Assembly: GCF_004307995.1 (NCBI RefSeq)
Contig: NZ_SIRE01000002.1
Coordinates: forward strand, 372,001 to 436,000
Length of the DNA stretch: 64,000 nt
Reading direction: 5' to 3'
Origin: Paenibacillus thalictri
Lineage (GTDB): Bacteria > Bacillota > Bacilli > Paenibacillales > NBRC-103111
Position numbers and translations under genes: made by a program
Shown: positions 8,810 to 17,366 of the stretch, one piece after another
Numbering within the stretch: position 1 is the first letter of the stretch
Layout of the letters: every line of letters begins with the position of its first letter
The notes under the pieces: generated by a model
The model's database searches: none
The model's input: the letters and a program-made list of their open reading frames with translations, nothing else
Told to the model about the DNA's origin: nothing

Positions 8810-9880
8810 ATGAGTGCAAAATCGGTTACGCTGCGCGCGGTATCCAAAGCTTACGACAATGAGCAAAAAAATGAAAAAAACTTAGCCGTATCGGGCGTTG
8901 ATCTGAATATCGCCGCAGGCGAATTCGTCACGCTGCTGGGTCCTTCCGGCTGCGGCAAAACGACAACGCTGCGTATGATCGCCGGCTTTGAAGACATCAC
9001 ATCCGGAGACATATGGTTCGGCGACGAGAAAGTCAACCACATCCCGCCCAACAAACGGGACTGCACGATGGTATTCCAGTCGTATGCCCTTTTCCCGCAC
9101 TTGAGCGTGACGGACAACATCGCCTACGGACTGAAAATTCAAAAGCTCGCCAAACCGGTGATCGCAGAAAAAGTGAGCTCCGTGTTGTCCATCATGAATT
9201 TGACCGACTACAAGGACCGGATGCCATCGCAGCTGTCCGGCGGGCAGCAGCAGCGCGTCGCCTTGGCCCGCGCGCTGGTGATGGAACCGGGCGTGCTGCT
9301 GTTCGACGAGCCGTTGTCCAATTTGGATGCGAAGCTGCGCCTGACGATGCGCGACGAAATCCGCCGCATTCAGCAGCAGATCGGCATTACGGCGGTTTAC
9401 GTTACCCATGACCAAAGCGAAGCGATGAGTATGAGCGACCGGATCATCGTCATGAACAAAGGAAAAATCGAGCAGATCGGCACGCCGCAGGAAATTTACC
9501 ATACGCCAAGCACCAAGTTTGTCGCCGATTTTATCGGCACCGCCAATTTTATTGAAGGCCGGGTTACTGACATCAGCGGTACAACCGTCATCATGCAAAC
9601 CAAAATCGGCAGCATCCAGGCGGAAACCGCCAATACGTACCGCATCGGCGATCAAGTGTCCATCGTGGTCCGCCCCGAGTCGGTTGTACTTGAACGAGGC
9701 GGCGCCAAACCGGCCCTTGTCACCAAAAGTGTGTTTATGGGACAAACACAGGAATATGAAGTAGAATATGAAGATCACGTTCTGCAGATCAGCATCAGCC
9801 ATCCCAAAGGCCAAAAGGTGTTTCAAGCCGGGGAGTTTGTTTCGCTGCAGTTTCCGAAAGACGCCATACATGTGATCTGA
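8810..9880 (+). CDS. ABC transporter ATPase (FbpC/AfuC type, with TOBE domain)
   Basis: Cytoplasmic ATPase energising the fused permease. Visible motifs are Walker A GPSGCGKT at about 44-51, the Q-loop FQSYALFPH, signature LSGGQQQR, Walker B VLLFDEP and the H-loop THDQSEA. The C-terminal part of about 110 residues (FIGTANFIEGRV onward) is a TOBE-type regulatory domain. Length 356 is normal for the CUT1/FbpC class. The start ATG has AGGAGGT upstream, immediately after the triplicated hairpin. The presence of a dedicated ATPase sets this transporter apart from the three sugar-type systems later in the window, which have none. Confidence 0.93.
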   Translation: MSAKSVTLRAVSKAYDNEQKNEKNLAVSGVDLNIAAGEFVTLLGPSGCGKTTTLRMIAGFEDITSGDIWFGDEKVNHIPPNKRDCTMVFQSYALFPHLSVTDNIAYGLKIQKLAKPVIAEKVSSVLSIMNLTDYKDRMPSQLSGGQQQRVALARALVMEPGVLLFDEPLSNLDAKLRLTMRDEIRRIQQQIGITAVYVTHDQSEAMSMSDRIIVMNKGKIEQIGTPQEIYHTPSTKFVADFIGTANFIEGRVTDISGTTVIMQTKIGSIQAETANTYRIGDQVSIVVRPESVVLERGGAKPALVTKSVFMGQTQEYEVEYEDHVLQISISHPKGQKVFQAGEFVSLQFPKDAIHVI

Positions 9881-9936
9881 AAAAGTCATATATGATATGC
9901 TGCAAAAGCACCGCAGCAAGTGTCGGCCTGCCAACT

Positions 9937-9962
9937 AACGTTCGGATTTTCCGAACGTTTTT
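9937..9962 (+). terminator. Rho-independent terminator after the ATPase gene
   Basis: AACGTTCGGA-TTT-TCCGAACGTT followed by T residues. It separates the ATPase gene from the second binding-protein gene, so the latter may be transcribed partly by read-through or from its own promoter. Confidence 0.85.
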
Positions 9963-10029
9963 GCCGCCTATAATCCGGTCATTTTAGCATCATGCTTCGT
10001 TATCACACTTAAAGGGGGCGATCCGCACG

Positions 10030-11052
10030 ATGAAACGCAGCCGATCTGCGTGGTTTGCCGCAATCATGCTGGTGCTTGTGCTGCTGCTGGCAACGGCTTG
10101 CGGAGCGGACCGCAAAGGCACATTAACGGTGTATGCCGGATTGTACGAGGACCATGCGATCAAAGCGATCGAAGCATTTCAGAAAGAAACGGGCATCAAG
10201 GTATCTTACGTGCGCATGTCCAGCGGCGAAATACTCGCCAGAATCCGTGCGGAAAAAGACATGCCGAAAGCCAGCGTCTGGTTCGGAGGCCCGGCCGACA
10301 CGTTTGTGCAAGCGCAGTCGGAAGGTTTGCTGCATCCGTACATTTCCAGAAATGCCTCGATGATCGACAATATATACAAAGATCCGGACGGTTATTGGAC
10401 CGGCATTTATGTCGGTTCCATCGCGCTTGTGTCCAACAAAGCTTGGCTTCAAGAGGTCGGCCTCACCCCGCCGCAATCGTGGGAGGATTTGCTGAATCCG
10501 AAATATAAAGGCATGCTGTCGATGGCCGATCCCCGTTCATCGGGCACGGCTTATACAGTACTCGCCACGCTGGTGCAGCTGTGGGGGGAGGAGAAAGCTT
10601 TTGACTATTTAAAAAAACTTCACAAACAAATCCGCTCCTACACAACCGCGGGAAGCATTCCCGGAAGAAGCGTTGGCATGGGCGAAATCGGCACATCGAT
10701 CATGTTTTCGCACGACGCGGTCAAATTTTACAAAGAGGGCTTCCGCAACATTATGATCAACTTCCCAAGCGAAGGAACCGGCTACGAAATCGGCGCTGTC
10801 GCCGTGATTCATAACGGTCCTAACTTGCCGGAGGCGCAAACCTTCGTTGATTGGGCGCTGACAAGACACGCGCAGGAGCTCGGCAAGCAGGTGGGAAATT
10901 ATCAGCTGCTGACCAATCGCGAAGCGATATCCCCGGAAGAGGCGTTTCCGCTGAAAAATTTAAACGTCATCCCTTACCGGCACGACTGGTCCGGCCAAAA
11001 CCGGCAGCGTCTCATCAACCGCTGGGTGAACGAAGTGCAAAGCGAAAAATAA
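10030..11052 (+). CDS. Second FbpA/AfuA-type substrate-binding lipoprotein (paralogue)
   Basis: Lipoprotein with signal peptide ending in TAC (lipobox LATAC at about 21-25). The binding domain is clearly paralogous to the protein at 5651-6769, sharing RMS(A/S)GEILA, (Y/F)GGPADTFV, KDPDGYW(S/T)GIY, SSGTAYT, FDYLKKLH, GMGE and TGYE; about half the residues match by eye. It lacks the KPAD linker. It also has the HD pair (FSHDAVKF) and no FbpA-style tyrosine pair. SD AGGGGGCG precedes ATG. It probably delivers the same or a related ligand to the same permease; it may instead act as a sensor or scavenger, since a terminator separates it from the ATPase gene. Confidence 0.85.
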   Translation: MKRSRSAWFAAIMLVLVLLLATACGADRKGTLTVYAGLYEDHAIKAIEAFQKETGIKVSYVRMSSGEILARIRAEKDMPKASVWFGGPADTFVQAQSEGLLHPYISRNASMIDNIYKDPDGYWTGIYVGSIALVSNKAWLQEVGLTPPQSWEDLLNPKYKGMLSMADPRSSGTAYTVLATLVQLWGEEKAFDYLKKLHKQIRSYTTAGSIPGRSVGMGEIGTSIMFSHDAVKFYKEGFRNIMINFPSEGTGYEIGAVAVIHNGPNLPEAQTFVDWALTRHAQELGKQVGNYQLLTNREAISPEEAFPLKNLNVIPYRHDWSGQNRQRLINRWVNEVQSEK

Positions 11053-11365
11053 AACCGCTCGTCTCAGCAGTGCCCCCGGGAAAATTCCCTAGAATTAGCG
11101 GTGCGAATACCAGTCAAAACGAATCTATAGAGCAGGTCTATGCTGGATGCATAGGCCTCTTTGGGGTTCGACCGACCGCCGCGCAGCGCAACGCGCGCCT
11201 GTGATTCGCACGTGTGGGGAATTTTGCATCTCCCCGTGTACGGTCGGGCATCCGGCTTCTCCGTGGTTATCCCCTTTGGGTGTTTAAAGTCGCTCAAAAG
11301 GAGCTATTATATACGAAAGCTGCAACTTCCTCCTCCGCTTAAATGCAACCGCCAGCCCGATCATT
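11053..11365 (+). other. Gene-free stretch
   Basis: GC-rich in its first 230 bases with several short imperfect inverted repeats, then AT-rich toward the MarR operator. I found no convincing reading frame, tRNA or riboswitch, and no clear terminator for the upstream gene. Confidence 0.5.
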
Positions 11366-11396
11366 CTAATTTATATTAGTAACTTATATAAATTAG
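11366..11396 (+). promoter_or_regulatory. Inverted-repeat operator of the MarR gene
   Basis: Perfect 11-bp inverted repeat CTAATTTATAT and ATATAAATTAG separated by 9 bp. A TATACT -10-like hexamer follows at 11400-11405, only 7 bp before the ATG. A MarR dimer bound here would cover the promoter, giving autorepression (inference from position and symmetry). Confidence 0.7.
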
Positions 11397-11412
11397 TGAT
11401 ATACTTTTCACC

Positions 11413-11859
11413 ATGGAACCTAACAAAGATTTGATTGAACTCAACGTCGCCGATTTCGCTATGGTATTTGAAGATTTAACGAGGATTTTCATCCGGCTGC
11501 CTTCCATTGAGAAATTAAGCTTTACCACGCTTTCCGTACTGCACACCTTGTCTCGCAAAAGCCCGATGCGGCTTACTGAACTGACAGCCAACGAACAGGT
11601 AACGCAGTCGGCAATCACGCAATTGGTCACCCGGCTGGAAAAGGATGGACTTGTCGAGCGCCGCTCGGATCCGAATGACGGCCGAGTCGTTCAAGTACAT
11701 ATTACCCCGCGGGGAGCAAATATAATTGATTCCCGCCGTTTGGAACGTATTGCGCATATCACAACATTTATTAAAGGTCTGACTCCGAAGGAAAAACAGG
11801 CAATCGTGTCTGCAATCCCCGCATTAAGACGGTTGGCCGAATTGGGAGGCGATGCGTAA
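11413..11859 (+). CDS. MarR-family transcriptional regulator
   Basis: 148-residue DNA-binding dimer typical in length for MarR. A winged helix lies at about residues 45-110, with the recognition region ELTANEQVTQSAITQLVTRL and the wing RRSDPNDGRVVQVHIT. It follows a perfect inverted repeat and precedes an epoxide hydrolase gene by 99 bp, so it may control that enzyme as well as itself. No strong SD precedes ATG and the -10 is very close, so the message may be nearly leaderless. The ligand is unknown. Confidence 0.88.
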   Translation: MEPNKDLIELNVADFAMVFEDLTRIFIRLPSIEKLSFTTLSVLHTLSRKSPMRLTELTANEQVTQSAITQLVTRLEKDGLVERRSDPNDGRVVQVHITPRGANIIDSRRLERIAHITTFIKGLTPKEKQAIVSAIPALRRLAELGGDA

Positions 11860-11958
11860 GATTCGGTCATGGTTCGGTCATTTTGCGCAAATACAAGCGC
11901 TGCGCAAATAAACCGAATACGAAGGAAATCTTATCATTCGTGAATGGAGGGAACATGG

Positions 11959-13185
11959 ATGAAACCATCCGATTTTGCGCTTCAACCAAGTCCGATTTTT
12001 GTATCGGAGGAGCTGCTTGCCGATCTTCGGCATCGTCTTCGGTCTACTAGATGGCCTCTTGATGCCGGCAACGACGATTGGTTTTACGGTGTGAATCGGA
12101 GCTATCTTGAGGGGCTTGTCGATTATTGGGCTAACGAGTTTGATTGGCGGAAATCCGAAAAAGCGATCAACGCTTACGAACACTACCAAGTCGAGGTTGA
12201 CGGAGTTCCTGTGCATTTTATGCGTAAACCGGGCGTTGGGCCCAATCCGGTGCCTTTAATCCTTTCCCATGGCTGGCCTTGGACATTCTGGCACTGGTCC
12301 AAGGTTATCGATCCGCTGGCGGACCCTGGAGCATTCGGCGGCGATCCGGCTGAAGCCTTCGACGTCATCGTGCCTTCGCTTCCGGGCTTCGGCTTTTCCA
12401 CGCCGCTGCCAAACAACCCGGACATGAACTTTTGGAAAATCGCCGATCTCTGGCATACACTTATGACCGATGTGCTCGGTTATGCGAAATACGCGGCGGC
12501 GGGATGCGATGTCGGCGCTCTTGTGACCGGCCAGCTCGGACATAAATACAGCGGCGAGCTTTACGCCATTCATATCGGATCCGCCCTAAAACTAAGCTTT
12601 TTTAGCGGAGAACGCGCCTGGGACTTTGCCGGCGGCCGGCCTCTTCCCGACAACATTCCCGCTAACATCCGTTTGCAGATTTTGGAGGTGGACCGGCGTT
12701 TTGCTTCGCATCTGGCCGTGCACGTTCTGGATCCCGGCACACTTGCGTATGGATTAAGCGACTCACCGGCGGGAATGCTGGCATGGATTTTGGAGCGATG
12801 GGTCAAATGGAGCGACAATAAAGGCAACATCGAAAATGTCTTTTCCAAAGACGACCTGCTTACACACGCAACCATCTATTGGGTAAACAACGCAATCGAA
12901 ACGTCAATGCGCATTTATGCCAATGCCAATCGCTATCCGTGGACTCCCGCTCATCATCGCTCGCCTGTCATTGAGGCGCCAACCGGCATCACCTTTGTCG
13001 GTTATGAAAATCCCCCGGGGATCACAACCGGCAACCGTGTGCAGCATTTCCTCGAGAGCGACCGCGCCCCATGGTACAACCATGTGAACATCGCAGCCCA
13101 TGATGAAGGCGGACATTTCATCCCGTGGGAAATTCCGGACAAGTGGGTGGACGATTTGCGCCGCACCTTCCGGGGACGGAGATAA
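11959..13185 (+). CDS. Microsomal-type epoxide hydrolase family protein
   Basis: Alpha/beta hydrolase with the epoxide-hydrolase N-terminal extension (about residues 1-110). Visible active-site elements: oxyanion HGWPWTFWHW, a GCDVGA nucleophile elbow with Asp in place of Ser, and the catalytic-His region HDEGGHF near the end. Such enzymes open epoxides to diols. An in-frame ATG exists at 11944, but GGAGGG sits 7 nt before the ATG at 11959, so I chose 11959 (408 residues). It is downstream of the MarR gene and is a plausible target. The natural substrate cannot be read from the sequence. Confidence 0.85.
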   Translation: MKPSDFALQPSPIFVSEELLADLRHRLRSTRWPLDAGNDDWFYGVNRSYLEGLVDYWANEFDWRKSEKAINAYEHYQVEVDGVPVHFMRKPGVGPNPVPLILSHGWPWTFWHWSKVIDPLADPGAFGGDPAEAFDVIVPSLPGFGFSTPLPNNPDMNFWKIADLWHTLMTDVLGYAKYAAAGCDVGALVTGQLGHKYSGELYAIHIGSALKLSFFSGERAWDFAGGRPLPDNIPANIRLQILEVDRRFASHLAVHVLDPGTLAYGLSDSPAGMLAWILERWVKWSDNKGNIENVFSKDDLLTHATIYWVNNAIETSMRIYANANRYPWTPAHHRSPVIEAPTGITFVGYENPPGITTGNRVQHFLESDRAPWYNHVNIAAHDEGGHFIPWEIPDKWVDDLRRTFRGRR

Positions 13186-13223
13186 CGAGTTAACCGTTCA
13201 GCATTAAACACATGGCGTTCACC

Positions 13224-13250
13224 GAGCCTCCTTGCGGAGGCTCTATGTTT
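13224..13250 (+). terminator. Terminator after the epoxide hydrolase gene
   Basis: GAGCCTCC-TTGC-GGAGGCTC followed by TATGTTT. It is nearly the same hairpin as the one at 5508-5534. Confidence 0.65.
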
Positions 13251-13278
13251 GACGGCATCCGCCCAACACAGCAAAAGA

Positions 13279-13310
13279 CGTCTGTCTCCGTTCGGACAGA
13301 CGCCTCTTTT
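13279..13310. terminator. Bidirectional terminator
   Basis: CGTCTGTC and GACAGACG flank an 8-nt loop; CCTCTTTT follows on the plus strand and TCTTTTGC on the minus strand. It lies between the convergent epoxide hydrolase and oxidase genes. Confidence 0.75.
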
Positions 13311-13331
13311 ATCATGGAATGATCCGCTTGC

Positions 13332-14981
13332 TTACCAGGTGACGAAACCTTTTGAACCGACACCCGAGCCGCTAATCATGTCGGTAACCGGAACGGTATA
13401 AGCAATTAGAATCAGCACCACCACTACGCTAATCCATACTCCCCAGCGTTCGAAAATCGCCGGTGTCGTCTCCGCATATTGGCTTACTTCACCAAGCGGG
13501 TATTCGGTGTAACCTTTTGGCGCACGGAGCAGCATGACGATATTGACAATCATCATAATAACGCCGATGAACAAAATCGTGCCGCCGATCGCCATCACGA
13601 CATGATACGGCATCCACAAAATCGCATCAGGATGATCCTGATAGGTCGTATAAGCCGTGCGGCGCGGCGATCCGAGCAAACCAACCGTATGCATCGAACC
13701 CGACATAAAAAACATGCCGACAAGCCACGTGATTGTTTGCGCGATACCCATTTTATGCATCAGCGGCGTAAGCACACGTCCGGTAATGGCGGGAATAAGC
13801 CAATACGTGATGCCAAAGAAGGTCAGCGCTACGCTGGTCGCCACCGTTAAATGAAAGTGGCCTGTGACCCACAACGTGTTATGAATGACCACGTTCATCT
13901 GATTCGAAGCGTTGACGATACCGCCTGCGCCGGCCGGTATAAAAATCAGCATGCCCATAAACGGTGCGAAAAAGCGGACATCCTTCCAAGGCAGCTTTTT
14001 CAGCCAGCCGAACAAACCTTTGGCTCCAAGCGAGCGGCCGTGCGTTTCAAATGTGGCAAACAGCGAGAACGCCGTCATCAGGGACGGAATGACCACCATA
14101 AACGTCAGCACCACTTGGATGTACTTCCATGTCGGGGAAATGCCGGGTTCGGTCAGTTGATGGTGAAAGCCTACCGGTATCGAGAACAGCAGGAACATAA
14201 TAAACGACAAGCGGGCAAGCGCATCGCTGAACACTTTGGCACCGATGATCTTAGGAATGACAATGTACCAGCAGATATAGGCAGGCAGCAGCCAGAAGTA
14301 TACGAGCGGATGGCCGAAATACCAGAACAAGGTGCGGCTCAGCTCAACATTAATCGTCTCCACCCAGCCAAACGACCACGGAATCAGTTGGAACAGCACT
14401 TCCACGGCAACGCCCAACGTGGCGATCAGCCACAGCAGCATGGTGGCGACGGACATGAAAGCGAACAACGGGGATAATTTGGCGCCATTTGTTTTTTTCC
14501 AGTAGCGCAGTTGAATGAACATGCCGATTCCGCTCATCCAGCTTCCTACGACGACCAGCGCCAGCGCAATATAATACCAAGGCGAAGCCATCATCGGCGC
14601 GTAGAACGTGTACAGCACCGTAGCTTTGTTCAGCAAAATCATCACCGTACCGACGGCAACGCCAACCGTCATCAGCGCATAACCGATCCAGCCGAGCGAT
14701 CGGGCCACGGGCAGCAGCTGTCCGCCAAGCGATTTGGCCACGCCGGAATAAAGGAAGCCGATAATAAAGTATGTCGTAAACACCAGCGCCATCAGCACCC
14801 CGTGGGCGGTCAACAGCTGGTAATAACCGATGCCGGCGGGAAGCGTAATTTGTCCTCCGCGCACAAGCCCCTGCAGCAGCCCGGCTACCCCTCCCAGAAA
14901 AAGCGCAAAAAACGCAAACAAGATATGTGCCAAAATGAGCGCCGAATCGCGGCGGTCAAAGCCTTTTGCATCCGTCTCCAT
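13332..14981 (-). CDS. cbaA: ba3-type cytochrome c oxidase subunit I
   Basis: Catalytic haem-copper subunit of a B-family terminal oxidase that reduces oxygen in the cytoplasmic membrane. About 13 hydrophobic helices are apparent in 549 residues. Haem and CuB ligands are visible: TAHGVLMA (low-spin haem His), YFGHPLVYFWLLP (CuB His with the nearby Tyr), FHHQ (CuB His pair) and TGHFHLTVA (haem ligands). The sequence follows the short B-type architecture rather than the caa3 type. GTG at 14984 and ATG at 14981 share the same SD (AGAAGGGG); I used ATG. It is third in an operon after subunit IIa and subunit II. Confidence 0.92.
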   Translation of the reverse strand: METDAKGFDRRDSALILAHILFAFFALFLGGVAGLLQGLVRGGQITLPAGIGYYQLLTAHGVLMALVFTTYFIIGFLYSGVAKSLGGQLLPVARSLGWIGYALMTVGVAVGTVMILLNKATVLYTFYAPMMASPWYYIALALVVVGSWMSGIGMFIQLRYWKKTNGAKLSPLFAFMSVATMLLWLIATLGVAVEVLFQLIPWSFGWVETINVELSRTLFWYFGHPLVYFWLLPAYICWYIVIPKIIGAKVFSDALARLSFIMFLLFSIPVGFHHQLTEPGISPTWKYIQVVLTFMVVIPSLMTAFSLFATFETHGRSLGAKGLFGWLKKLPWKDVRFFAPFMGMLIFIPAGAGGIVNASNQMNVVIHNTLWVTGHFHLTVATSVALTFFGITYWLIPAITGRVLTPLMHKMGIAQTITWLVGMFFMSGSMHTVGLLGSPRRTAYTTYQDHPDAILWMPYHVVMAIGGTILFIGVIMMIVNIVMLLRAPKGYTEYPLGEVSQYAETTPAIFERWGVWISVVVVLILIAYTVPVTDMISGSGVGSKGFVTW

Positions 14982-15004
14982 CACTTGATTCCCCTTCTCT
15001 CCCG

Positions 15005-15535
15005 CTATTTCACGATGATGCGCGTTTGCATCATCTCATGCGCCACGCCGCAATACTCGTTGCACAATACCAGAAACTCTCCGGCTTTGGTAAATTTGTA
15101 GGTCAGATGATTGATCTCGCCGGGCACAACCATCATATTGACGTTGGTTCCGGGAATTTGGAAGCCGTGTACGACATCCTTGCTTGTAATGTTAAAATGT
15201 ACCGTTGCGCCAACCGGAATCTCCATCTTCTCCGGCGAATACCCAAAAGCGAAAGCCAACATGGTAGCTTCATATTCGTTATCGCCGATTTTCTTAAGGC
15301 CGGGGTCGTTAAACGGCGCCGATTGGTCGACCGTTTCCGGATCGACCGCGTGACGGTGTCCTCCCGGCGGCTCGGCTCCCCGGGCAAAAGTGCCGATGCC
15401 CAGCACGGCTAGAAATACGACGAGCATCGCTATCCCGAAAATCAGCCAAATTTTTTCATACCGGTGAATGTGCATATGGATGTACCTGCTTTCCCGTTCA
15501 TAGTATGGTTTCGATGCCATCTTCATCGCTGTCAT
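15005..15535 (-). CDS. cbaB: Cytochrome c oxidase subunit II, CuA type (ba3 class)
   Basis: Accepts electrons from cytochrome c through a binuclear CuA centre. One N-terminal membrane helix (about residues 28-52: KIWLIFGIAMLVVFL) anchors a cupredoxin domain facing outward. All CuA ligands are visible: a His in VVHGFQ and the CNEYCGVAHEMM cluster (Cys-x3-Cys-x3-His-x2-Met). The 176 residues fit the short ba3 form. Three Met codons lie near the start and none has an ideal SD, so the exact start is uncertain. It sits between subunit IIa (33 bp upstream) and subunit I (23 bp downstream). Confidence 0.92.
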   Translation of the reverse strand: MTAMKMASKPYYERESRYIHMHIHRYEKIWLIFGIAMLVVFLAVLGIGTFARGAEPPGGHRHAVDPETVDQSAPFNDPGLKKIGDNEYEATMLAFAFGYSPEKMEIPVGATVHFNITSKDVVHGFQIPGTNVNMMVVPGEINHLTYKFTKAGEFLVLCNEYCGVAHEMMQTRIIVK

Positions 15536-15568
15536 TTGTCATCGTGTTGCTGCTTTCTCCCTGCTGCG

Positions 15569-15694
15569 TCAACCCCTGTGCAAATAAAGGAAATAGACAC
15601 CAAGCCAGGTCAGGACAATAAACGCGCCAAGCAGCATGACGGATACCAAGGTTCCGTTTAATGCCGTTTCCTTCTGGCCATGCTCATTTTTCAT
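15569..15694 (-). CDS. Small cytochrome c oxidase subunit IIa-like membrane peptide
   Basis: 41-residue protein with a charged N-terminus (MKNEHGQKE) and one membrane helix (TLVSVMLLGAFIVLTWLGVY). This is the size and form of subunit IIa of ba3 oxidases, which supplies the helix missing from the short subunit II. A longer frame is open upstream, but GGAGGG lies 9 nt before this ATG, which fixes the start. It is the first gene of the oxidase operon. The assignment rests on position, size and topology rather than on a strong motif. Confidence 0.75.
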   Translation of the reverse strand: MKNEHGQKETALNGTLVSVMLLGAFIVLTWLGVYFLYLHRG

Positions 15695-15753
15695 AATCGA
15701 AAACCCTCCTCTCTCTGGGACATCCTCACTTGTTTTCCACAGGTTATGCCTAT

Positions 15754-15797
15754 ATTGTACGGACTGAGGGATATGTCGAACTATGATGAGCATCACA
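15754..15797 (-). promoter_or_regulatory. Candidate promoter with Crp/Fnr-type site for the oxidase operon
   Basis: On the minus strand TGTGA-N6-TCATA (15782-15797) matches the TGTGA-N6-TCACA pattern at nine of ten positions. A TACAAT -10-like hexamer lies at 15754-15759. Placement upstream of a terminal oxidase would suit oxygen-linked regulation; this is an inference from one site. Confidence 0.4.
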
Positions 15798-15870
15798 ATA
15801 AGTTACACCAAGTGTGAACAATGTTTGTCGCGGTGTGGCACTGCGCGGCGCACGGACAAGCGCACAGCAA

Positions 15871-15892
15871 AACCCGGCCGAATGGCCGGGTT
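15871..15892 (-). terminator. Terminator of the molybdate regulator gene
   Basis: Perfect 9-bp stem AACCCGGCC/GGCCGGGTT with a 4-nt loop. On the minus strand it follows the regulator gene ending at 15995 and continues into TTTGCTG. The rest of the 300-bp gap to the oxidase operon holds only that operon's promoter region. Confidence 0.7.
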
Positions 15893-15994
15893 CATTGGTG
15901 TGATTTTATGCGGCTTTTGACACGTCTGAAGCAGGGGTTGTGCCGGAGTTCGTATCCAGGCAGCGGAATTCCCGGCGGGGCAGCCAGCCATTTC

Positions 15995-17131
15995 TTACCG
16001 GCTTTCCCACACAATCCGCCCGGCTTCCGTCAAATCGTAACCGCGCACCGCGCGCAGCTCGTCCAAAAACGGCTTATCGCCAAGCGCCCCCTGCACAAGC
16101 TCGATCAATTCGCGATTGGCCGGGGTTTTGAGCACTACCAAATCGTATTTTTCCTGAATCAGCGGAATAAAGTCGACACCGACAATATGAGCCGCTTTCT
16201 CGACGCCAACTCCCGCGTCCGCCATTCCCGAAGCTACCTTGCCCGCTACGCCAAGGTGCGTCGTTTCTTCATCTTCGTATCCTTCCAACGCGGATGCTGC
16301 AAGTCCCCGCAGGCGCAGCTGCTCTTCAAGCAATACGCGGGCCCCCGCGCCTTTCTCGCGATTCGCGATTTTGATGCCGCTGCGGTCAAGATCCTGCCAG
16401 CCGTGTATTCCCTTCGGGTTGCCCGGCTGCACATACAGACCTGCCGTGCGGGATAACATGCGAATGACGATGAGCGGAAAACCGACAAGCACACGCCGGA
16501 TGTACGGAACGTTGTATTCACCGCTGTCACCGTCCAGCAAATGTGTGCTGACAATGTCGGCCTCCCCGCGGTACAAGGCAATCAAGCCATTCAAGCTGCC
16601 CACATGCAGACGGAGCGGACGGTACTGCGCCGACGTTTTCTCCAGATGTTTGGCCAGCAAATCCAAGCCGATATCTTGCCCGGTAATAATGACGGAACGG
16701 ACGGCTCCCGAGCCGCCTTGTTTTGTAACCCGATTATATGTGGCCTGACCGCTGCGGCCTGCCAAACTTCTCTGTTCCGCCTCGCCGCTTGATTTCCTCA
16801 AATCGCTCTGGCCTACCGCTCCGTTTTGTCCAGCCGCTCCGCTTGAATCGGCGGTATCAAACGATCGCCCCGCGTCGTCCCGTTCTGTCTCTGCACTCCG
16901 CCCTGCCGGTTCCTCCTGGCGGATCTGTCCGGCCCGAGCGCTTCCGGTGCTGTCTAAGCGGCCTTTGGACGCGGCCTTGTACGCTTCCAGATCGTCGGCA
17001 TCCACCCGCATTTGCCTGCCGACGCGATAAGCGGGCAATTTGCCGGTTTTGATTAAGCCGTACACCGTTAGCTTGGATATTTTCAGCAAGCCGGCAATTT
17101 CTTCCGTGGTATATGATCGGGATTCGGTCAT
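15995..17131 (-). CDS. HTH regulator with molybdate-type binding-protein domain (YvgK-like)
   Basis: One-component regulator: an excisionase/MerR-type HTH at about residues 5-55 (YTTEEIAGLLKISKLTVYGL...AYRVGRQMRV), a low-complexity Ser/Gly/Arg/Glu linker (about 56-140), and a periplasmic-binding-protein-like domain (about 145-378) kept inside the cell. The arrangement matches B. subtilis yvgK, which lies beside yvgL-yvgM (modAB). Here it is divergent from modA across 235 bp carrying direct repeats. It probably senses molybdate, tungstate or the cofactor and controls modAB (inference). The linker is unusually long and biased. Confidence 0.82.
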   Translation of the reverse strand: MTESRSYTTEEIAGLLKISKLTVYGLIKTGKLPAYRVGRQMRVDADDLEAYKAASKGRLDSTGSARAGQIRQEEPAGRSAETERDDAGRSFDTADSSGAAGQNGAVGQSDLRKSSGEAEQRSLAGRSGQATYNRVTKQGGSGAVRSVIITGQDIGLDLLAKHLEKTSAQYRPLRLHVGSLNGLIALYRGEADIVSTHLLDGDSGEYNVPYIRRVLVGFPLIVIRMLSRTAGLYVQPGNPKGIHGWQDLDRSGIKIANREKGAGARVLLEEQLRLRGLAASALEGYEDEETTHLGVAGKVASGMADAGVGVEKAAHIVGVDFIPLIQEKYDLVVLKTPANRELIELVQGALGDKPFLDELRAVRGYDLTEAGRIVWESR

Positions 17132-17189
17132 TGTATAAACCTGCTTTCCGGTAACTTCGATTTTTCATATTCTCTATAATTATCTCACT

Positions 17190-17220
17190 ATTTATAACTA
17201 GATATATTTATTTATAACTA
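17190..17220. promoter_or_regulatory. Direct-repeat operator between regulator and modA
   Basis: Two identical 11-mers ATTTATAACTA at 17190-17200 and 17210-17220 are exactly 20 bp apart, about two helical turns, inside an AT-rich divergent promoter region. A related TTTATATGATA follows at 17221. A likely binding site for the adjacent HTH regulator. Confidence 0.6.
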
Positions 17221-17366
17221 TTTATATGATAGAATCACTTCCATCATACTATGATATAAGCTGACCCAAGCATCGAGACAACCCCTATCAGGCCAAAAAA
17301 GGGAGCACGCCGGCATCTTTCATAAGTCCATTATATTAGGTATTTTTAGGAGGCGAAATTTTCGAT

